Below are positions 49,990 through 62,100 of a DNA stretch of 64,000 nt, one piece after another (within the stretch, counting starts at the first letter, position 1; every line of letters starts with the position of its first letter). Location: contig VTPC01090556.1 in NCBI GenBank assembly GCA_011009095.1, forward strand, positions 1 through 64,000. The letters are read 5' to 3'. This DNA is from Ignelater luminosus. Taxonomy: Eukaryota > Arthropoda > Insecta > Coleoptera > Elateridae. The position numbers were made by a program, and so were the translations under genes. The notes under the pieces are model-generated. The model ran no database searches. It was given only the letters and a program-made list of their open reading frames with translations, and was not told where the DNA came from.

Positions 49990-50553
49990 GATAAGAGATA
50001 TTGTTTACTCACAGTCGATATATGACTCTCATTACAATCCCATGCCGCATGTTTCACGTCGATGTTTGTAGCTGATTTACTTTTACTCTTGAAAAATATG
50101 TAGCTATTGCAGCAGAGCCTTTTAGAAGATCAATCTTTGACGGCATGTTGTCCAACACATAATGTACATTTCACAGTGTTCTTACAGTCTTTCCATGAAT
50201 AGTGATAGCATAGTAAACAATGCAAGAATCCAGCCCAATCAATACACAACCTACATTCATGATGCTTTGGTAGATAATAGAATCTACTTAAAAAACTCTC
50301 ATTTCTTTTAGTGGGATCGTAACTTACAGATGCTGTCATCTACGATGATATCAGAATTTTGTTTAAGCAAGTAGCGGCACAAAGCAAAGTTATTTAATTT
50401 TTGTGAAAATCCTGCAATTCTATTCATAGGCAGTATACTACCTGACATCATTACTGTTGAATGATGCTAATGACCTGAAATTATCTGTGTCGTTTTGGCA
50501 GCGAAGATTCAAAATAAGACCATCATCGTGTACGGACCTGACGTTTTAATATG
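49990..50553 (-). pseudogene. Non-LTR retrotransposon ORF1 relic, C-terminal part with zinc knuckles
   Basis: On the minus strand: DDGLILNLRCQNDTDNF near 50460-50515, IAGFSQ with YLLKQNSDIIVDDSICK near 50330-50420, VSYDPTKR, then CLLCYHYSWKDCKNTVKC and TLCVGQHAVKD (50135-50240). The order of RNA-binding-like region, (K)QN block and CCHC-type knuckles is that of the ORF1 (gag-like) protein of jockey/I-type non-LTR retrotransposons, which binds the element RNA. Frames shift several times and the knuckle residues are partly replaced. It is continuous with 51871-51960 once the intervening mariner is removed. Confidence 0.6.
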
Positions 50554-50555
50554 TA

Positions 50556-51868
50556 CAAGGTCTGTTCAAAAAGTATCGCGGATTTTGTTTTTTCAAAAAT
50601 TATTTATTTATTCATGAATATCTATTTTGTCCCCTTCAAAGTAATCCCCATCAGATATTATACACTTGTGCCAACGTTTTTTCCAATCCTCGAAGCACTT
50701 CAAAAAATCATTTTTTGTGATCTTGTTCAGCTTCTCCTTCGATGCCGTCTTTATCTCCTCAATCGTAGCGTAGCGTCGTCCTTTCATGGTCCTCTTCAGT
50801 TTCGGGGACAAGAAAAAGTCACAGGGGGCCAGGTCTGGGAAATACAGTGGCTGCGGCATCATTAGTGTGTTGTTTTTGGACAAAAATTTGCGCACAAGCA
50901 ACGATGTGTTAGCAGCGGCGTTATCATGATGCAAAAGCCAATTTTTGTTCTTCCACAAATCCGGGCGTTTCTGGCGGATTGCTTCGCGCAAATTGCGCAT
51001 AACTTGCAGGTAATATTCCTTATTGACCGTTCTACCCTGTGGCAAGAACTCATGATGCACCACGCCCCTGCAATCAAAGAAAACTGTAAGCAAAACATTA
51101 GACCGAACTTGGCGCGCTTTTTCGGTCTTGGCTCGTGCGGCAGCTTCCATTGGGATGATTGAGCTTTGGTTTCCACGTCATAACCATAAACCCATGATTC
51201 GTCACCAGTTATGACCCTCTAGAGCAAATTTGGGTCGTCGCGGACAGAGTCCAACAGCTCCTTAGCAATGTTAATGCGATGCTGTTTTTGGTCGAAATTG
51301 AGCAATTTTGGTACGAATTTCGCGGCGACCCGTCTCATGCCCAAATCATTGGTAAAAATCGAATGGCACGAGCCAATCGATATGTTTAGGTCCTCAGCAA
51401 CTTCTCTAACGGTGATTCGACGATTGGCGAATACTATTTTTTTCACTTCATCAACGTTTTCGTCTGTTGTTGACGTGCTCTGGCGTCCGGCACGCTCTTC
51501 GTCGTTCACATCTTCTCGGCCCCCTGAGAACATTTTGTACCACCGATAAACGTTGCTTCGGTCCAAGGTAGCTTCACCATATGTCACAGTCAACATTCGG
51601 AATGCGTCCGCGCACTTAATTTTGTTTTTCACACAAAATTTGATACAGATTCTTTGATCCATTTTTTGGAAAAGGCAAAAATCGAAAACGAGCCAAAACA
51701 CGTCCAAGCAAAACAGCTGTCAAAAATTAACTGAACATTCAAAATGGCCGAACTTGTCGCCATAAGTGAGGGACGTGAGTACCAACATAACGCCACAAAA
51801 AAATTAAAAATCGAATATACGTAACCCGCGGAAATTCAAAATTCGCGATACTTTTTGAACAGACCTCG
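50556..51868. mobile_element. 1313-bp mariner inserted in a retrotransposon relic
   Basis: Terminal inverted repeats share AGGTCTGTTCAAAAAGTATC and continue with one or two mismatches. TA duplications lie at 50554-50555 and 51869-51870. Full-length for a mariner, with one nearly complete transposase gene on the minus strand. Because retrotransposon ORF1 sequence resumes on both sides, the insertion point is certain. Confidence 0.93.
50608..51662 (-). pseudogene. Mariner transposase, near-complete, one stop and one frameshift
   Basis: Starts at 51662 with MDQRICIKFCVKNKIKC (GVQW3/Mos1-type N-terminal helix-turn-helix). It continues through YGEATLDRSNVYRWYKMFSG and VREVAEDLNISIGSCHSI to SVRDDPNLL, then a TAG at 51219-51221. 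It resumes in frame with RVITGDESWVYGYD (first catalytic Asp), shifts by one base near 51115-51125 inside a short A run at PKK/AR, and ends DYFEGDKIDIHE at 50608. The second Asp is in LLHHDNAAANTS and the third in FPDLAPCDFFLSPKLK, 34 residues apart (DD34D). Only a handful of lesions separate it from the functional family sequence, so it is a young pseudogene. Confidence 0.93.
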
Positions 51869-51870
51869 TA

Positions 51871-51960
51871 TATCCGAAGAAATAGGGCCTAATTCTTTTA
51901 AAATAGCAGATTTGGTGATAGATCTATTTTGCTGCTGATTCTTTGGTTTAACTACTATAG
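51871..51960 (-). pseudogene. Non-LTR retrotransposon ORF1 relic, upstream part
   Basis: Reads VVKPKNQQQNRSITKSAILK and then ELGPISSDI up to the mariner, and continues in the same frame as HIKTSGPYT beyond it. The pattern (KP.N..........TK..IL..I.P) is the segment that precedes the RNA-binding region in jockey/I-type ORF1 proteins. Short, so the call depends on the other half at 49990-50553. Confidence 0.5.
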
Positions 51961-54900
51961 TAGCTTAGGGAGTAGCGAGTTTCAATGCGTAATTGACGTT
52001 CAGAAGTATGAATAATTAAATTTGCAATTTTTTCGACAGCTGTGCTTAAGAAAGAGAGTTTAAATATTCTAAAACTGTCTTTCATTTAATTGTTCATTTA
52101 GAGAGTTAACTACATTGCTTAACTTCTTTTTCAGAAATTCTAGTAATCGATTTCGTTAATGTGAAGAGAATTACTAATAAAATCTATACATATTCAAATT
52201 AGTCCAATGTTTCCTTTCAAGAGGGTTGGAAGAGAAACTACCGCTGCACAGACAGCAAGACGATGGCGGTAGCATGTTATTAAAACTTTAAAACAAAATG
52301 AACAGATAAATAAATGAACAAATAGCATAGTCTGTTGACTTTTTATCGTCATTTTTGATATACTGTTTTACAAGTGTAAGTTTTAGAGACATAACGTGAT
52401 ACCATGCTGACAATAAAGCTGAGATGGCTATTTTAAAAATAACTGATTTATATAGAAGTTTCGTCACTTCTTCTTACAGTTGGAAAGTAGGAATGTTTCT
52501 CACTACCTGCATACGCCTATAAGTAACTACCCATTACTAGATAGTGATCGTTTGATATGCATATAAAATTTTAATTAAAATGTTAATTAGGAGTAGTTTT
52601 AATATTATGTCACGAGATACATAATATTATGGCTTTCATGTTCAATTGACTTTTCGAAAATAATTGAGTGTATTGCGTTTATAGTTAATATGGTATTAGA
52701 TCAAAGCGAGCAAATTATACATTATTAACCAAATACATCTGATATGAATTATGTCATTTCTTGTAACCTAAATACATTTATAGTTTAACAAATATAATAG
52801 CACGTACGTATCTAAAACGCAACATGATTATTGCTTTTATGCTCAGACGAAGTTGATCAATCGAGCTGCAAAATTAACCTACCTTAATATGTATGTAATT
52901 AATACCTTTACAATTTGGACTGACTGTGTATTATAAATTCTCTACTTTTATTTTACGCAACCATTTATAGTAGTAATTAGTGTTCCTATAATTTTCTACT
53001 TTAATGCGTAATTGAAATACATATTACTTCTTGTTCTTTTATAGATTTGGTTTTAAGTTAAGTATGCGATTGGTAACCTTTGTTCTATAAGCAACCTGAA
53101 ACGTCTGGTGTTTATTCATGTAATATAAACTTATTATTATGTGATAATTCTAGTTATTTTATATAGCATAGTTCACACTGACTGAAAGATGCATTTAGTA
53201 TTTTATGGTGAGCAATAAATAAAACTTGACAAGGGCTTAAAAATTTATTAAAAGTATAAAATTGCGGTGATTCCTACGGCGCGCTTGATAAACAACTGTT
53301 TTAAAATATTAATAATAGAAGAATGAAGGAAATAGGGCTGTTCGAAAGTGTAGCGAACCTACCACAGATGCTGTTTTAATAATGCTTTTTATTAGGTTTG
53401 CTTAATTTAAAGCGGTATTTGTGTTACCTCAGCGGGGATTAGACACATTACCACAGCGTAGTAATTTCATTAGCACACATCCCACCCCCTTACAATAAAT
53501 ACTAGAGAACTCCGTGTTGATGTTGTTACGATGCGTACACTGCAATTATGGTATATAATACTAATAATATGTAACTGTTGTTAAATTTAGACGATGTACC
53601 TCCTAACTTTGCTTCTGAAAGGTGTCTGAACACGTACTTCGTACTACTTCATTCAACACCTAAATGTATCTTGTTTTATGTTAAGGTATTAACTGCAATC
53701 TATCCTTAATATACTATAGAAATAAACACTTTAAAACAATTTATAACAAAGTATCAAGAGCACAAAAATTTTTTCAGATAGTATGTTTTTTTTCGGGAAA
53801 CATTTGCTGGAGTTGTAACGTATCCTTGCGTTACAGGGATACTTGCTTTAGATTAACTAAGACACTTATTGTCTTAGGCCAGCTAGACTCAGATGGTGGC
53901 CTTGAGCGTATAGAAGAATGTTATAGACACAATGAACTGCAACATAATTAGTAAATACGTATATTCCAAAGACAAAATCCAAAAATTTTTGAACGGGCGC
54001 CTATATAAGCATATACAAAACCAAATAATTAGGAAGCATAAATGTATAATACTTCAAATAGCAAAATCTCCTTAAACATTTCGAGACTTAATTATAAATA
54101 TGAAGAAATCTAGGTATAAATTCAATGGTGAAATTGTAGTATTAATAATAACTCTCAATAAAAATAAAACTTAGAAAAATATAGAATTTTTTATTTACAT
54201 TAGCTACATTACTTTCAATAGCTTTATCCCATAAGAGAACAAATCTCGGAATAACAAAACATTTGTAATTTAACAATCGAGATCTATAACAATTAAATTA
54301 ATTTAAAAAAATATTAAACAACGAGCAAATCCAAATAATGCAGAAAATTTGAAAAAAGTAAATTAAAAAAAAAGTTGCCACAATTAAAACTAAGCGTAAA
54401 GGAAGAACAGTCTTAAGAAGGTTAATCAGAAAAACTTATTACAAAAGAAATCTGATGATCAACAGCTATGTATCAATAGAAATCCTACAACAACCAATAA
54501 ATCGCAAAAGAAACATTCTTGAGACTCATAATAATTAAAACTTCTTAATGAAATGAGATAAAGATTAGAAATTCAGTAAGTAAACAGCCTGTACATAATC
54601 CAGCATAGGAGCTTGGCATAATAAAATTTGGCTGATTGAGAATGAAACCTGAAACCACGAAGAAGCTGATGTGCTTTTCCTAATCAGAAAAGACAACTAA
54701 ATCTTATCTGGATTCAGAGATGGAACATCTTCCAGGTAAAAAGCCCCAAGTCTTTGAGGTTTCTTAAACAGTATGTAAAACGAAACTCTCAAGAGAGTTA
54801 AACTCACTATTAAGCAGCACTGAAAGCATAAAAAAAATTGTCACCAGGTAGACTCGCGTGCTGGTGGGAGAGAAAAGTGTCCCACAACACAACCAAATAA

Positions 54901-55905
54901 TAACGTAGCACTACTTCCAGTCCCCTGCCGGTCTCCCCAAAAACTCAACCCCGAGCCGTGCTTTACGTTTACCACTGGTAGAGCAATTTTAGGAATTGCT
55001 GGGAGAAAAACTTATTTTAAATCTTTAAAAAAACCTTTAAGAAAGTTGTAATTACTAAATCTTAAAATTGAGATGCTACAACAGAAATCCAAAAAACTAG
55101 GCGCTAGAAAAAAAATCGCACGATGAAGTATAAATGAATACAAAAGAGATTTTGTATATATACATATTTTGTGATGTTATTGAATAAATTCCTAAGGAGA
55201 ATTTTCTAAAATTGATCACAAGATTTATTAATTAGTTTTTTTTTTATTAAATAGTTTCATACAAGAACAAGACTCGCAATATGGCGTCGAATTGGGTACA
55301 ATTTGCAATTCTGATACTCGACGATACTTTTAAAACTTTGTATTAAATACGCTAGCTCTCAACTGGGTACCCATTTTGGCTTTCTTCATATTTATCATTA
55401 TTTTCTGAATTAGGATAATTCAAATAAAACTGCAGTAACAGTTTTTCAGCCCAGATATTAACCGACGACGCTTGAAGAAAACTCGTTTTATTGATTTCAG
55501 TTAGTAGTTTCAGCAAAAACTAAATATTTGTTTGTGTATCCTCTAAATCCCTGAAGAAATCATAAAGCAATCTTTACAACAATTGTAATGTTATTTTAAA
55601 ATTCGCACTAAATCCGCCCCTGTCTTTCAATTTCGTTCAGGTATTTGTTTTCCTGACGCGTAATATTTAAATTATTTCATTCTATAAACGAATGTTTGTT
55701 ACAATGTTATTTTAAAGAATTGATAACTTTGTGGTCTCGACTTCTGGGCTCCGGTAGACGTGCCTTTTGCTATTTTCCAATATAAAATCCTGGAATCTTA
55801 GTCGCAAAAATTGGAGTTACACAGTCTCGATTGAGTCAGGTTCAAGCTGGTAAATCTACGAAGTGGAATTTTCCATTGTCTTATAAGAATAACTACATTT
55901 TAACC
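51961..55905. other. AT-rich non-coding stretch
   Basis: No supported gene. A GC-richer segment at 54840-54990 (GTGCTGGTGGGAGAG, CCCTGCCGGTCTCCCC) has no tRNA-like fold that I can draw. A small palindromic cluster, GTATCC and GGATAC with TGTAACG and CGTTACA, lies at 53815-53845. Confidence 0.5.
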
Positions 55906-56284
55906 TGTTAGGTCGTGTATCTGACTTTTCAACCCCACTCCAGTAAGTACACATTGCGCAATAGGAGACGCAGAGAGAATAGGCAGTACGATAAGAGCTG
56001 CGTACTCGAACCAACGTACGGGGATAATTTTCGGCGTACCCTTACAAATCCGAAGTGGTTACAAACCGAATTTAATTGAAGCGATTCTCTTAGTAAAAGA
56101 GAGATCGGACTCGAGAAATCTTATTTCGTCGGGTCTTTGTCGTGTTATTCACGGAGGAAAGCCGGTTTGTTTACCGAAAAGCGGTGCTTTGAAAACTTTG
56201 TTATTGAGGAAGCGTTTTTGCTTCAATTATAGTTACGCTGGTATTTCCCAGGAAATAAAACTTGTAGAGGGTAGAAACGCAACA
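55906..56284 (+). repeat. Possible LTR (TGTT...AACA) with adjacent primer-site-like sequence
   Basis: A 379-bp, GC-richer segment begins TGTTAGGTCGTG and ends GAAACGCAACA. It is followed at once by ATTTTGGTCCCGTTGGTG, which resembles the leader of BEL/Pao-type elements, where a TTTGGTCC motif follows the LTR. No second LTR or gag-pol is seen downstream, so it could be a solo or truncated end, or a chance resemblance. The 121-codon minus-strand frame at 56223-56588 overlaps it and is not supported. Confidence 0.3.
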
Positions 56285-57600
56285 ATTTTGGTCCCGTTGG
56301 TGCAACGTTAAAGGGTCTGTCGAGAACAGAAACTTCCCGCCCCGTAAAGCGTCGACCTGTGTGTGTTACATCTTGGAAGCTCCGTGAACCAAATGGGTTA
56401 AGTAAATTTAAACAGCGTTTGAGACTCAAAGTGGTTTTAGTTATTTTTAAAGTTTGTGTATAAACACTTGGATTTTGTTCTTGTGTTTCTTGGTCAAAGT
56501 TAATAAAAGTGAGTGTTCTCTGGAATCTAAGTTTCCTTGAACATTGGTGGGATCTGGCTAGAACGTGGAATTTTGCATCGGATATCACTTCGTTAGGGAA
56601 TCAGAAACCTGCACATATCACCTGGAAGAAACATTGCCGTTATAGTAAGAAAGACCTGTTTTGTTTTGTTATTTGAGTTTTAATTATTGTTTCATTTGAT
56701 AAAAGACTAGGAGAACGTGGAATTTGTGAAATATTCCATACGAAAACCTTGCTTAGGCAAGATTAGTTTCGATTTTCTCATTGAATTATAATATTTACGA
56801 GTAATATTTTTAACTAATTTGTAACAGGAACGTTCCCAGGTAATTTTAGCTGGTGTTTGTTAAATTATTGCAACATAATTAATAACTTTTGACTACTGTT
56901 TTTCTTTGTTATTAGATATAAAGTTTATTTGTTGCTATTTCAAAATTCATTGTCAGCTTTATCTTGTTTTAACTGGTTTAATATTTAGTTTTTGGCCTTT
57001 TGTTCCATCTTATGAAATTTTAACGTAACAGAATCTTTTCTTTTTGTGTTTATTGTAATAACTTGTTTTTATTGTTATTTTCTCATTATTTCTTTATCAA
57101 CTTTGTTCTCCAGTGAAGAAACTACTTCATACCATTTATTGATATTCTTTTGTAGTGTTATTTTGTTTTTTATATTCTTGTTTGTGTGTGTTTAATCTAT
57201 TTTTATTATTGCTTTAATAAATGTAAGAAAGGTCGATTATTTACAGTTTGTTTTTTTTGTAAGTGGATCTCTGGTCCAGACAAGCAGCGTTAATTTCGTT
57301 ACTTTGTTCGTTTGGCTGTTAAAAAGCACGGTGGTGCTTAGTCTAAATTTCAATTAAAGGTCTGATACCTTTGTTCAAGAGAGAAGTAAATATTAAACTG
57401 GTATTTCTTTCTTGGATCTTTTTTTTTGAAAAAGAAGGAAGTCTTCAGAGGACTTCCTTGTCAAAATTGATTAAGACGAATCACGTGTTTATACAGTTTT
57501 TTTATTTGGTGTTGAATCTCAATCGTGAAACGTTGAAGCGAGTTTTAATAAAGCTTCCACGAAGTAAGTTACACACAGGGTGAGGTTTCGCAAGAAGCCT
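56285..57600. other. Leader-like GC-rich piece, then T-rich non-coding stretch
   Basis: 56285-56640 is GC-richer and open in places (RPVKRRPVCVTSWKLREPN) but unrecognised. After 56640 the plus strand is strongly T-rich without a gene. A perfect 9-bp hairpin, AAGGAAGTC/GACTTCCTT with a 7-nt loop, lies at 57435-57459. Confidence 0.4.
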
Positions 57601-57602
57601 AT

Positions 57603-57851
57603 ATACAGGGTGTCGGATTCACGAGTAGTCGCGTGACCGACCATCAGAACCCTTTGATCTACGACTGCTGGCGCCATCTTTTGTGAACATCTATCAGTTA
57701 ATAAGAGTTTTTGAAATCGGTGAGCTTCTCTTTGTGCGGCTAGGTAACTTCATTTGAAAATCCACCCCATCTGCGGCATGAGCTACGGGATTTAACATCT
57801 ACCATTGGGCTGGACGGGACTTGTGCATACTTTTGAGCATCTTCCCGTTAC
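57603..57851 (-). repeat. Dispersed repeat, copy B, next to a TACAGGGTGT end
   Basis: 57762-57851 is the inverted partner of 5451-5545. To its left, ATATACAGGGTGTCGGATTC at 57601-57620 is another TACAGGGTGT-type end, so the shared 90 bp may be part of a larger element whose right limit is near 57851. Confidence 0.5.
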
Positions 57852-58185
57852 ACAATTACTGCAGGTATGGTTTCAGAGCGAGATTTGGCAAACCCATCTA
57901 TCTAACTATCTTTTTTTGAACCTCCGTGCCCATAAAAATGTCCAAACTGCTCATGTTTTTCGAATTGTTTAGCTTGTTGGGTATAGGTTAATGTATTTAA
58001 ACCGATGAATTTTTCCTTACTAGCAGTTACAGTTTTCTAAGTCAGAAAATTTTCAATGTTGTTTGATGAGGGGTGCAAAAGCGCTGTTTAGGGTATCAGT
58101 TAAATAAGAACTGCAGTTTTCCTGTATCAACTTTTTTATTCAGAAATGTTTGAAATTGTTAAATGTCGAATTAAGATTAAGGGTA

Positions 58186-59145
58186 CACAGAAAAAAAGTT
58201 GCAGTTAAAAGTTCTCCAATTGGAGTGATACCTACTACAATCGGTAGTAAATATAGTGACAGCAACAGGCTGTGGTATATTTTACCAAGCAATTGTAGTA
58301 ACTGGTAGAATGTAAATTATACTACAAATTGTTGTAAAACATTAACTACATTTTGTAGTAAAAATTGCACAGGTACTACAGTAGAACATAGTTTCGTTAG
58401 AAGTGTTAATTTTACAGTTCTGCTGGTAAAAATAAATAGTTTAAAAGTTAATTTTACACTAAATTCTATGTAAATATGACGTTTAATTACTGTTGAATAA
58501 TACGGCTTTGTAAAGCTTACTAAATACTGTGTAATAATTACAATTTTACTTGACTAGAGTGCTTTTTTATACAACTCTGAACGCTATTTTAACAAGTAGA
58601 CATCTATCATAAACAAAGGACAACGATCCATTAGATTCATTTATTGTGTCTCCCACAAATAAAAATTCGTACAAGCATTAACTAAACATACGTCGCAACG
58701 ATCGTTTCGTCTTTGTTTGGACCCCTCAGTGAAGGATAATGCAAGTCAATGCTTTCCGCTTCACACTGGTTATATACTAATCAAGTATAACATTTAACAG
58801 CATGAGAATACTAAGGCGCCATCTAATAACACCGCCCAAACATAAGAACGGCTGACCCCACTCGTCGATTCTAACTAATGCTTGTGTAAAATTAACTAAT
58901 GCTTGTGTAAAGCACATACGTATTATTTTGCTTGGTAAATTCAACCATATTGTAAAAGTAAAAAGTACAGCAATGTAGTAAAATTTACTAAAAAGTTTTT
59001 TCTACAATAAAACATTAAAATTTACTATTGCTGTAGTAGAGAATAGGTTAGACATAGTGTAGTATTTACTGCAATTGAGGTGTTTTCAACGACAGCATTT
59101 TTACTACAACGATTTTGTAATTTTAATCACAGTTGTTTTTCTGTG
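58186..59145. mobile_element. 960-bp non-autonomous element with CACAGAAAAA ends
   Basis: Left end CACAGAAAAAAAGTTGCAG and right end, in reverse complement, CACAGAAAAACAACTGTGAT form inverted repeats of roughly 25-30 bp. They are flanked by TA (58184-58185 and 59146-59147). The interior has no ORF but is packed near both ends with GTAGTA/TACTAC motifs, e.g. CTACAATCGGTAGTAA and ATTTTGTAGTAAAA. It also has a 21-bp tandem duplication containing AACTAATGCTTGTGTAAA at 58873-58913. A TA target would suit several DNA transposon groups; the superfamily is not determined. Confidence 0.65.
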
Positions 59146-59147
59146 TA

Positions 59148-62100
59148 AATAGGTTCAGTTTTAAATTTTCTTGAAGAACAGCATCTGTAATATATGAATA
59201 GTCATATTAAAAAAGCACCGCTTTTGAGGTTAAATCTTGATATTCTCTTAATAAAATTGCATTGTCTTGCATAATCTTATACCTACAATATTTGCTGGTG
59301 AGGGAGAAACTTTGAGGCACCAGATCACGAGTTGTTATCCTTAAAGTCTAAACACTCAAGTCCACAACCTTACTAGCAATATTCGTTTCTTTTTTGAAAT
59401 TTTATGGCGGCAGGGAATTAAAGTTATTAATTGTTTATAGTTTTAAAGATAGAAATTAGGTTAACGGTTTGTCTCCAACGAAGTACTATTGGGATCAGCT
59501 GGATCAAGCGTTGAGACATAAAAGTGAATTAGAAGAATCTAAAAGTTGCAAAATGAACAAGAACAATAGAACTTTTGTTATATAGTTTTTGTTGAATTTT
59601 TTACTTTTTTAGTTTTATTTATTTGAGAAAGTTAAAAGCCAATTTACCCGGTGAATATAGCCCGTCATTATATAAATTTTACAGGATGTAAATAAAACGG
59701 AGCAAAAACAGTATACAAAGCATAAGCATGTATCTTTAAAATGTTTACCAGGTATATTATAGGTTTGTAATCTAATTGGTATAGCTTCTGTGGATAGATA
59801 CTGATTTGGGAAATCTAAATCCAACAATTATCAACAATTTATAAATATAAATATGAAAAGGCCAGAGAGGTATCTTTAGTGGTATGTTATACTATTTTCA
59901 CATAGTAATTTATTTGTTTTAGAGTAGTACACTATGAATCTTTAATTATTACTTAATTAATTATGATCAAGGTATGCTTTCCTTCTTTATTAATTATTAG
60001 CAATCCAGTTACTGTTTGAACGTTCGGTACAGATTCCAGAATCAATATAATTAACATAGAAATGAGGATAGGTAGGAAGGTTAAGAAATTAAATAAAATT
60101 AAAAATCATGTTTCACGATATCAAATCTTTCTCAAATTTCTGTAATAGAAAGGAATAAACATTTTTCTTTACTTCGTAATACCTAATTTAATTTGCTAAT
60201 GCTCTTAAAGCGAAGTATTTTATTGTATTACCTATACAAACCCACGCATTAGCGCTGTCTTTTTTGCTAATGAATAATGATAATTAAATCAAAATCTAGA
60301 AACCTCACAAAATTTTCTTAAATTTATTTCAGTTTTATACATTCTTCTTTATTTATAGAGAGAATTAGCTACTAATTAACGTAGTATCTAATTATGCTAC
60401 ATTTATTGATAAAACAGCTGACGTAAGAATTTTTCAACTTACATTATTTTAAATACAATTTATGTGCGAAGATCATTTCTGAAGGTCTTCTTACATTTCC
60501 AATAAATTTATAAAGAGAATTTCAAGATGATGACAAATGCACAGAAATCTTAAAAGGACAACGGACAAGAGTTTCGCAAAGGTAACGTCGTATATCGTGC
60601 AATAAACAGACATTTTTACGAGTCTCCAATGCAATATTTTTTGCTGTTTGAAATATTATGCTTTATTACAACTGAAAGAATGACGTGTTTAGGTGTTGAT
60701 ATTCTATTATGTATCTGCCCACTTGAGACTTAAGTTTGCTTATAAATTCTGAAATCTCAGCAAATTAACTTCAATAAAATTATAGCTTTAGTTATTTTGA
60801 AAACCATAATTCTTTCTGTAGAACACTTTCTTAGATAATTTTGATTTATACAGCGTGTAACCTTCCAACTTACGCAATTTTGTTTAAAAGACGCGACTTT
60901 AAGGCAATTTTTATACATACAGTGTGCGTGGGTTTCAAAGTTTTCCATTGAAATTTCGGAAAGTAAAAAAATTCTAATGTGCGTAGTGTTCGCTTTGTAG
61001 AGATTGTACAACGAGACGCAACCAAGTCTGAAAACCACACATTTTATGATGTCACGATAGTATACTCTAATCGCAGCCATTTTGACTCCACTGATTAGAA
61101 TTCCTTAATGTAAACAATTTCCCTTAGTCTTTCGTCGAAATTCGCCATTTTCGTGACAACTAAATGTATGAAATGTGACCTGTTACATATATTTCACAGG
61201 GTACTATTATTTGCGGATCATGTTTACATATTGAGTTAGTTGAAGAGAGTACCATTGAAATGAGAATGAAAGGTCATCTCCCACCAAACGTCCTGCATAG
61301 TTAGATACTTAAGATAAATACTTCTTAGTAGCAAAATTATTCTTTTCTGGAGGAATAATAAATTTTGTTTTGATCGATTTTGGATGGTGAATCGGTGGTG
61401 GGCCATTGGGCGGTGTTAGGTATATTTCCTATCTTGTATACTACGTTCACTACGTGCCTGAAAGTAGGTGAGCTAGAACTAAATTCTTGTCATGACTTCT
61501 GAGAAGCTCTGCACTGAACGTGTTAGGTAAAGAGTACACTGAAAACTTTTACGGTAATAGATACTAAGGCGTGATCAATAAGTAAAAACATCTCAAGTAT
61601 TTCTTTGATATCTTGAACAAAGATGTTCCTCCAAATAATAAGAAAAGATCATTACGTAAAGATTTGAATTAATTAAAGAAATGAAAAATTGCAAAACACA
61701 AGTAAATGTCCGTTAAACAAAGACAATGAAAACAGCGAAGAAATTCCCAGTATTTTATTATAAATGTAAAAGATACATATATGAAAGATTGTGAAGGTGG
61801 AAGTCGGAAAAACAATATTTAACATGCAAGGAAGAGGTACTATGTCGTCGGAAGAAACCAAAAGGAAACCGATTTTAAAAGGTTCATGTAAGGAGAATGT
61901 GATCACATACAGTTACTCAAATATTAAAATAGGAAATGCAATCATCTCATTCAATATTTATTAAATAAAAAAGGAGGGTTTTCTTTACCGTATAATTATT
62001 TTAGCTTAGAAAAGAATTTTTTATTTGATTTTGTTGAATTTTTAGCTTAACCTATATATTGCCAAAGAATAATGCGAAGGATTTTATAATTTATTCATTT

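Noticed and set aside
54840..54990. GC-rich segment with TGGTAGAGC, a tRNA A-box-like string
   Set aside because: No B box at proper spacing and no cloverleaf could be drawn, so neither a tRNA nor a SINE is claimed.
56223..56588. 121-codon minus-strand frame
   Set aside because: No recognised motif; the plus strand is partly open too, and the region looks like an LTR or leader. Ends and composition give no gene evidence.
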